This document shows positions 58,027 to 64,000 of a stretch of DNA of 64,000 nucleotides, piece after piece. The notes under the pieces are model-generated. The model saw only the letters and a program-made list of their open reading frames with translations. It did no database searches and was not told the DNA's origin. The number at the start of each line of letters is the position of its first letter. Position 1 is the stretch's first letter. The translations under genes were made by a program, and so were the position numbers. The stretch is from Prevotellaceae bacterium (GTDB taxonomy: Bacteria; Bacteroidota; Bacteroidia; Bacteroidales; Bacteroidaceae). The stretch spans positions 1-64,000 of the forward strand of contig JAQYPT010000092.1 in the NCBI GenBank assembly GCA_028726625.1, given 5' to 3'.

Positions 58027-60138
58027 ATGAAAAAATCAGCATTACTCCTTGCTTGCCTGCTTGCTGTAGGCGTGGCAAGAGCCGACGAAGGCATGTGGAC
58101 CTTGTACAACTTGCCGCAAGCTGTGTATGAGCAGATGCAGGCACAAGGCTTCAAGGTTCCTTACAACGACTTGTACTATGGCGACCAGGCCATGAAGAAC
58201 GCGGTGGTTAACTTCTCCGGTTATTGTACCGGTGTGGTGGTCTCGCCCAACGGACTGGTGTTCACCAACCACCATTGTGGCTTCGAAGGCATCCGCAGTC
58301 ACTCCACTGTGGAGCACGATTACATGAAAAATGGCTTTTATGCTAAAAGCTATGAGGAGGAACTTCCAAACAAAGACATGTTCGTGAGCTTCATGGTCGA
58401 GCAGAAAGACATTACCGACAGGCTGAGAAAGATGGACTTTGACAATCTTTCTACCGAGCGACAAGATGTGATACTCGACTCGCTACAGAACGCCATGAGC
58501 GACTCCATCAAGCGCATTGACAAGACACTGCACATCGGGATTGACGCCTTCTACGAGGGCAACACCTACTATGCAACCACTTATCGACAGTTCAACGACC
58601 TGCGACTGGTGTTCGCCGTACCCAAGTCGATGGGCAAATTCGGCGGTGAAACCGATAACTGGATGTGGCCACGGCAAACCTGTGACTTCTCTGTGTTTCG
58701 CATCTATGCCGACAAGAAGACCAACGGACCAGCTGAATATTCTAAGGATAATGTGCCTTATCGTCCCAAATATTGGGCACCTGTTAGTTTACAAGGATAT
58801 AAAGATGGGGACTATTCTATGACGATTGGCTATCCTGGGTCGACCAGCCGCTACCTCTCGTCGTACGGTATTCGTGAGCGTAGGGATGCACTCAATGCTC
58901 CCCGTGCGCAAGTGCGCGGCGTGAAACAAACCATCATGACCCGACACATGCGGGCAGACGATGGCGTACGCATCAAGTATGATTCGAAGTTTGCGCAGAG
59001 TTCCAATTACTGGAAGAACTCCATCGGCATGAACAAGTGCATCGACTCCATTGGCATTATCCAGCAGAAGCAGCAGTACGAGCAGAAAATACGCCAATGG
59101 CAACAGCAAACGGGGTACCTGAAGGGCAAGCTCGACTTTGACACCATGGCCCGACTCTACAACCAACGCCTCAATATCATGAAGGCTTATATGTTCTTCC
59201 GTGAGACATTCGGCCGCACCAACGAGTTCACTACCCGTGCCATGCAGCTGAACAATAAGGAAATACTCGGCCCCAAAAACAACCCGAAGAAGCAGTACAT
59301 CCTCTTCAAGGACAACAGTGACGAGTGGGATGAGGCACTGGATAAGGAGGTAATGGCTGCGCTGCTCAAGAACTATAAAGACAAGGTGCCGGCCAAATAT
59401 CTACCTAAATTCTACCAAACCATCACTACCAAGTTTGGCGGTGACTACACCCGCTATGTCAATGAGCTGTACAAAAAGTCGTTCTTGATGAAGAGTGGCA
59501 AGCGAATCTACGCCAACAAGAAAAGCTATCAGCGTGACCCAGGCGTCCTATATAGCCTTGATTTGCTGGAGACCATGGGTGAATTTACAGCCGATTTGTC
59601 GGCATTCGAGGACAGTATCAAGCTCCAAGAGAAATATCTGTGTGCTGCCAAGCTGCGCATGGAGGAAGACATGCCCCATTATTCGGATGCCAACTTCACC
59701 ATGCGGTTGAGTTATGGACAGGTTGGAGGCTTCCTGCTGGGCGGTAAACCTTCGGGCTATTACACCACGGCAGAAAGCATTGTGGAGAAAATGAACCAGG
59801 CTGATAAGGTGTACGAGTATCAGGCAGAACCCGTGATGAAAGAGATTCTCAGCGCCAAGGACTTCGGTCCATACCAGGACAAGCACACGGGTAAGATGCA
59901 ACTTTGCTTCCTCACCAACAACGACATCACCGGTGGTAACAGCGGAAGTCCAATGTTCGACGGGCAAGGACGGCTCATCGGACTGGCTTTCGACGGCAAC
60001 TGGGACAGTCTTTCGAGCGACATCAACTTCGATTCCCGCCTGGCTCGCTGCATTGGAGTGGACATCCGTTATGTGCTGTTGATGATGGATCGCTGGGGAC
60101 ACGCTGACCGTTTGCTCAAAGAAATCAACGCCCAGTAA
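58027..60138 (+). CDS. S46 family dipeptidyl peptidase (DPP7/DPP11-like)
   Basis: GEGMWTLYNLP-type N-terminus, GLVFTNHHCGFEGIRSHSTVEHDYMKNGF, ITGGNSGSPMFDGQGRLIGLAFDGNWDSLSSD. Confidence 0.95.
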   Translation: MKKSALLLACLLAVGVARADEGMWTLYNLPQAVYEQMQAQGFKVPYNDLYYGDQAMKNAVVNFSGYCTGVVVSPNGLVFTNHHCGFEGIRSHSTVEHDYMKNGFYAKSYEEELPNKDMFVSFMVEQKDITDRLRKMDFDNLSTERQDVILDSLQNAMSDSIKRIDKTLHIGIDAFYEGNTYYATTYRQFNDLRLVFAVPKSMGKFGGETDNWMWPRQTCDFSVFRIYADKKTNGPAEYSKDNVPYRPKYWAPVSLQGYKDGDYSMTIGYPGSTSRYLSSYGIRERRDALNAPRAQVRGVKQTIMTRHMRADDGVRIKYDSKFAQSSNYWKNSIGMNKCIDSIGIIQQKQQYEQKIRQWQQQTGYLKGKLDFDTMARLYNQRLNIMKAYMFFRETFGRTNEFTTRAMQLNNKEILGPKNNPKKQYILFKDNSDEWDEALDKEVMAALLKNYKDKVPAKYLPKFYQTITTKFGGDYTRYVNELYKKSFLMKSGKRIYANKKSYQRDPGVLYSLDLLETMGEFTADLSAFEDSIKLQEKYLCAAKLRMEEDMPHYSDANFTMRLSYGQVGGFLLGGKPSGYYTTAESIVEKMNQADKVYEYQAEPVMKEILSAKDFGPYQDKHTGKMQLCFLTNNDITGGNSGSPMFDGQGRLIGLAFDGNWDSLSSDINFDSRLARCIGVDIRYVLLMMDRWGHADRLLKEINAQ

Positions 60139-60347
60139 AGTCATGCTTACACGATAGCTTGTATTTCCATGCTCCATCAAGAACGATTTGACAATCCTTT
60201 ATTTTCCAATAAACGATTCATCATCCTAAAAAAAGTGCTCAATATTTGTAACACAATCTGCATTTTCTACGTCTGATGAAATAGAACACCACCATGATGG
60301 CGTGTTTTTGAAGTAACACAACATAATCCATTAAAAATTAAATACGT

Positions 60348-60827
60348 ATGAAAAAAGTGATGATGATTGCAGCATTGGCATTCATGACCATGACTGTTCA
60401 GGCCCAAATGTCGGTAGACCGTTTGATGAGGAAGTACAAACATTCGCCCAAGGCGGAATATGTTCATGTGCCAAAAATAATGATGACGCTGGCCAAGGCA
60501 ATAAAGACCGGCGATGCCGACGACTATACGAAGTATCTCAAGCACATCGACAGCATCAAAGTATTGGACATGGAGGATTGCTCAAACGCTGTTAAACAAC
60601 AGTTTTTCAAGGATGTTACGCAACTGAAAACAGCAGGGTATGAGGAGCTGATGATAGCAAAGGAAGCAGATGAGCAAACCGTGATCTTGGCGAAGAGAAA
60701 CAAAACGGGAATTAAAGAACTTGTCATTGTCGACTCGGATAATGACGATGCCGCATTAATCCAAATCTTGGGAAACATCAAGAATTCAGAGATACAAAAG
60801 ATAGTCGCTGACAAAAAGAAAAAATAG
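60348..60827 (+). CDS. DUF4252 domain protein
   Basis: Signal peptide; small exported protein with DUF4252-like EYVHVPKIMMTLAK ... YEELMIAKEADEQTVILAKRNKTGIKELVIVDSDNDDAALIQILGNI. Confidence 0.75.
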   Translation: MKKVMMIAALAFMTMTVQAQMSVDRLMRKYKHSPKAEYVHVPKIMMTLAKAIKTGDADDYTKYLKHIDSIKVLDMEDCSNAVKQQFFKDVTQLKTAGYEELMIAKEADEQTVILAKRNKTGIKELVIVDSDNDDAALIQILGNIKNSEIQKIVADKKKK

Positions 60828-60861
60828 GTAGCTCTCCAACCCACTCAACCTTACCAGCTGT

Positions 60862-61374
60862 ATGGATGCCTCACAGTTTAAGCAGTGTGTCTTGCCATGT
60901 CATGAGAAAATGTACCGCATGGCATGGCGACTCACGGGCAATGCGCAGGCGGCCGAAGACCTGGTGCAGGAGGCTTTCCTAAAGCTGTGGATCAAGCGCG
61001 ATGGACTGCAAATTACCGACTCGGCCGAGGCTTTCTGCGTCACCACGGTGAAGAACTTGTTCTATGAACAGGTGCGTAAGCGGCGTCCACTGACCACGAA
61101 CCATACCCCAGAAGAGTTGCAAATACCCCACGATGACGATGCCGGCAGGGCGATAGAGCAGGCAGAAGACCGACAGATGGCGTGGAAACTTATCAGCGGT
61201 CTGCCCGAGCAACAGCGGCAAATCGTGATGATGAGGGACATCGGCGAGATGGCGTATCGGGAGATAGAGCGGCAGACGGGCCTCACGGCGGTAAACATCA
61301 GGGTACTGTTGAGCCGCGCCCGCAAGCAGATGAGAGAACAACTAAAACAGATGAAAGACAATGGATACAGATAA
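60862..61374 (+). CDS. ECF RNA polymerase sigma factor
   Basis: MYRMAWRLTGNAQAAEDLVQEAFLKLW; MRDIGEMAYREIERQTGLTAVNIRVLLSRARKQMRE. Confidence 0.93.
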   Translation: MDASQFKQCVLPCHEKMYRMAWRLTGNAQAAEDLVQEAFLKLWIKRDGLQITDSAEAFCVTTVKNLFYEQVRKRRPLTTNHTPEELQIPHDDDAGRAIEQAEDRQMAWKLISGLPEQQRQIVMMRDIGEMAYREIERQTGLTAVNIRVLLSRARKQMREQLKQMKDNGYR

Positions 61375-61834
61375 AATCAGGCAACTTCTTGACCGTTACT
61401 ATGACGGACAGACCAACGAGCGCGAGGAACAAGAGCTGAAAGACTATTTCCTTCAGGATGACGTTCCGCCTCAGTGGGTGACCGACCAACAGCTGTTCCG
61501 GCAGTTGTATGGCGCGAATATGCCGGCCATTGACGGTCTGGAGCAGCGGTTGTCGCGGCAGATTGACGGCTGGAACCGTGTGGAGAAGACGACTAGTCGG
61601 CGTTCCCGCACCGTCGGTCTGCGGTGGATGGCCGGCATTGCGGCCTCCCTGTTGTTGCTTTTCACCATCGGCCTACTGGTCGACAGGCAGCAAAAACAGG
61701 CGCAATATGCCGTGCAGCAAGATACATTCGACGACCCGAGGGATGCGTATGCCGAAACACAGAAGGCCCTGATGATGTTTTCCAAGTCAATAAACAAAGG
61801 TTTAAATAAAGTAGAAAATGTTACACAAGAGTGA
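61361..61834 (+). CDS. Anti-sigma-like membrane protein
   Basis: Overlaps sigma gene by 14 bp; cytoplasmic N-terminus MDTDKIRQLLDRYYDGQTNEREEQELKDYF; one TM. Confidence 0.7.
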   Translation: MDTDKIRQLLDRYYDGQTNEREEQELKDYFLQDDVPPQWVTDQQLFRQLYGANMPAIDGLEQRLSRQIDGWNRVEKTTSRRSRTVGLRWMAGIAASLLLLFTIGLLVDRQQKQAQYAVQQDTFDDPRDAYAETQKALMMFSKSINKGLNKVENVTQE

Positions 61835-62300
61835 TTTGACCGCATGGCTGAGATCATTGTCCCTGGCCATTTGCCTCGTATTGGGGGGTGTGTCGCTGTC
61901 GGCACAGGACCGTCTGTTCAAGCAGTTTGAGAACACCAAGGGTGTGTCCACGGTGTACATCTCGCCCGCGATGTTCAAGCTGATGCCCAAACTCGACGTG
62001 GGCGACAAGGATTTGGCTAAGCTGGCCTCTCGGCTTACGCGCTTGCAAATCCTGCAATGCGAACGCCCATCGCTGATTCCTTCTATCAAGAAGCAGGCGC
62101 AGGCGTACTATGACAACAACCGCTATGAAGTGATTATGCGGGTGAAAGACGACGACGAGCGTACCACCATCTACCAGAAAGTGGTGGGTAAGGGCAACAA
62201 TGAGTTTGTTCTTCTCAATGAGGAGAAAGACGAGCTGTCACTCATCCACCTCATTGGGAACATCACGTTGGAGGATATCAAAGACCTTTACGACAGATAG
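61818..62300 (+). CDS. DUF4252 domain protein
   Basis: Signal peptide, KGVSTVYISPAMFKLMPKLDVGDKDLAKLASRLTRLQILQCERP ... LSLIHLIGNITLEDIKDLY. Confidence 0.85.
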   Translation: MLHKSDLTAWLRSLSLAICLVLGGVSLSAQDRLFKQFENTKGVSTVYISPAMFKLMPKLDVGDKDLAKLASRLTRLQILQCERPSLIPSIKKQAQAYYDNNRYEVIMRVKDDDERTTIYQKVVGKGNNEFVLLNEEKDELSLIHLIGNITLEDIKDLYDR

Positions 62301-62322
62301 GTGAAGGATGTATCATACGGAC

Positions 62323-62354
62323 GAAGGCTGGTTTGAATGGACAAACCAGCCTTC
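62323..62354 (+). terminator. Rho-independent terminator
   Basis: GAAGGCTGGTTT gaatggac AAACCAGCCTTCTTTTTT. Confidence 0.85.
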
Positions 62355-62428
62355 TTTTTTCGATAGAGGGCGAGTATGGATTTCACAGCTTAACGCATGA
62401 TTGTAACTTGCTGTCATCTACGGCTTTG

Positions 62429-62538
62429 CAAACTCATTGACTTTGGACATCAAACCCATTGACTTTGGACATCAAACCCATTGACTTTGACTGCCAAACC
62501 CATTGAGTTTGACGACTAAAGTCAATGAGTTTGAAAAC
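62429..62538. repeat. 22-bp palindromic tandem array, locus 3 (5 units)
   Basis: caaactcattgactttggacat / caaacccattgactttggacat / caaacccattgactttgactgc / caaacccattgagtttgacgac / taaagtcaatgagtttgaaaac. Confidence 0.9.
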
Positions 62539-62597
62539 CGATAAGATGATGGTATGATGTATGGTCGTGATTTCTCACGCTCCAATTAAATATAAAT

Positions 62598-62636
62598 GGC
62601 CTGGAGGGTTGTGATGGTATCACGCTCCTCCAGGCC
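62598..62636 (-). terminator. Hairpin downstream of GH27 gene
   Basis: GGCCTGGAG ... CTCCAGGCC. Confidence 0.6.
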
Positions 62637-62664
62637 ATCGTGTTGTTGTATAAAGGCCTAACTA

Positions 62665-64000
62665 TCAGTATCTCACCTTGATGTATTTCACGCCGTGAGT
62701 GGGCACAAAGTAATTAGTATCGGTGGTAGACAAGTCTTTCTGCTGCCACAGATCACGAACGGACTGCAACTGCCGAATGCCCAGTTGGCCGAAATATTTG
62801 GAAAGATTCACGCGCGCATCCTCGCTTCCTACGTTGAAGATACCGATGGCATGACAGCCGTCGGCCAGTGGACGTTGCCATATTTGGATATCACCGTCTA
62901 GCACGTCGCGCTTGGCCTGCTTGCCCAGTGCGTCTTGGTTGATGGCGTTTACCTCGTTGTTACACAACAAACCGAAGGTGAAGTCGTCCATCTGACTGAG
63001 GTCTCCGCCCATAAGCATGTTGGCAGCCAGCAGGGTCCAGAGCGAGATGTGCGTGTACTGCTCGTCGGGTGTCAGGCGTGTGTCGTGGAGTTTTGGACCC
63101 CATCCCACCTTACCTACAACAAGCATGTCGGGGTCGTTCCAATGACCTGGCCCGGCATAGGGATAGAGTTCGGCCTGACGTACGAATCCGATGTAGTACA
63201 ACGACTGCCATGTATCGGTGATATCGCCCGTGGTTCTCCACGAATTGGCATCAACCGCATGGCCCCATTTCCACACGTCGGCCATGCCGTATTGACATAA
63301 ACTGTAGAAAATGTCGCGTGGCTGTGCGCGTAAGTATTCCTGCATTTTCAGGTAAGGGCGCACGTATGCGGCAACGGAAAGGTCGCCATCGGCATCAAAC
63401 TTGCGGCTGTAACCACACCAATCGTATTTCAGGTAGTCAACACCCCACTCGTTGTAGGTCTTCGCATCCTGCTCCTCATGGTCGAGCGAGCCAAGGTAAT
63501 GCCCGCATGTAAGGTCGCCTGGCGAGGAATAGATGCCAAAGCGCAGTCCGTTGTCGTGCAGCCAGTCGCCCAGTCCTTTCATGTTCGGGAACTTCTCGTT
63601 CACGGCAATGGTGCCGTCGGCATTGCGCTGTTCGGCCTCCCAGGCATCGTCCACGTTGATGTAATTATAGCCATAGTCTGCCAATCCACGGTCGATGAGC
63701 GCCTTGGCAGATGCCATCACTTTCTCTTGTGACACGCTGGTGCCCCAGCAGTTCCAACTGTTCCAACCCATAGGCGGTGTCAAGGCAATCTGATGACCAA
63801 CGTGGATACTGAAGTCTTTCTCATCTTTTCCCTTGCTGTTTTCGGCAATCAAGGTGAGCTTGTATTCGCCCCTCTCTTTCAAACTGCCGCTGATGACCCC
63901 GTTTTCGGCGTTGACAGAGAGCCCGGCTGGCAGGTTCTTCACGCTGAACTTCATGGGTCTGTCGCCAGAAGCAGGGATGCGGAAGATTACTGGAGAACCC
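62665..64000 (-). CDS. GH27 alpha-galactosidase-like, partial at window edge
   Basis: LTPPMGWNSWNCWGTSVSQEKVMASAKALIDRGLADYGYNYINVDDAWE; reading frame stays open (GSPVIFRIPASGDRP-M) to position 64000, with Ig-like putative N-terminal domain. Confidence 0.9.
   Translation of the reverse strand, partial: GSPVIFRIPASGDRPMKFSVKNLPAGLSVNAENGVISGSLKERGEYKLTLIAENSKGKDEKDFSIHVGHQIALTPPMGWNSWNCWGTSVSQEKVMASAKALIDRGLADYGYNYINVDDAWEAEQRNADGTIAVNEKFPNMKGLGDWLHDNGLRFGIYSSPGDLTCGHYLGSLDHEEQDAKTYNEWGVDYLKYDWCGYSRKFDADGDLSVAAYVRPYLKMQEYLRAQPRDIFYSLCQYGMADVWKWGHAVDANSWRTTGDITDTWQSLYYIGFVRQAELYPYAGPGHWNDPDMLVVGKVGWGPKLHDTRLTPDEQYTHISLWTLLAANMLMGGDLSQMDDFTFGLLCNNEVNAINQDALGKQAKRDVLDGDIQIWQRPLADGCHAIGIFNVGSEDARVNLSKYFGQLGIRQLQSVRDLWQQKDLSTTDTNYFVPTHGVKYIKVRY

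Overview
This 64 kb window is from a Bacteroidetes genome, most likely Prevotella-like, judging by TAnnTTTG -7 boxes, ECF sigma/TonB operons, GH92/GH29/GH27 enzymes, S46 peptidase and HU-like genes. I support about 45 protein-coding genes and two tRNAs (CAT and CCT anticodons). They include a Zn/Cd P-type ATPase, ADP-ribosylglycohydrolase, an ECF sigma/DUF4974/TonB-type receptor operon, CrcB, PspC/PadR, a CusA-type RND pump fused to an outer-membrane efflux domain plus its CusB-type adaptor, GH92, GH29, MutS, a DUF1016 nuclease, two LtaS-like proteins, an ABC exporter, RluA, a YidE-type transporter, a NeuA-phosphatase fusion, AraC, a fimbrillin-like lipoprotein, a DUF559-RNase H fusion, ArgS, HutD, NUDIX, a flippase, S46 peptidase, a DUF4252/sigma operon and GH27 (cut by the window edge). 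The most interesting signals are non-coding or relic features: (i) three intergenic arrays with an exact 22-bp period built on the palindrome CAAAGTCA-T-TGACTTTG; (ii) three collinear ~400-bp diverged non-coding repeats; (iii) a shared TTGCAAC-N3-GTTGCA operator at the same spacing in front of both metal-efflux loci; (iv) a nested relic of HU-like pseudogene, terminator hairpin, group II intron 5' fragment and a 148-bp element with 43-bp perfect inverted repeats; (v) a 193-bp MITE with 4-bp target duplication; (vi) a SusD C-terminal relic; (vii) two related unannotated small acidic peptides beside surface-protein genes; (viii) degenerate transposase fragments in direct orientation flanking the sigma/receptor operon. 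No CRISPR array or rRNA was seen. All family calls come from reading sequence; no searches were run.
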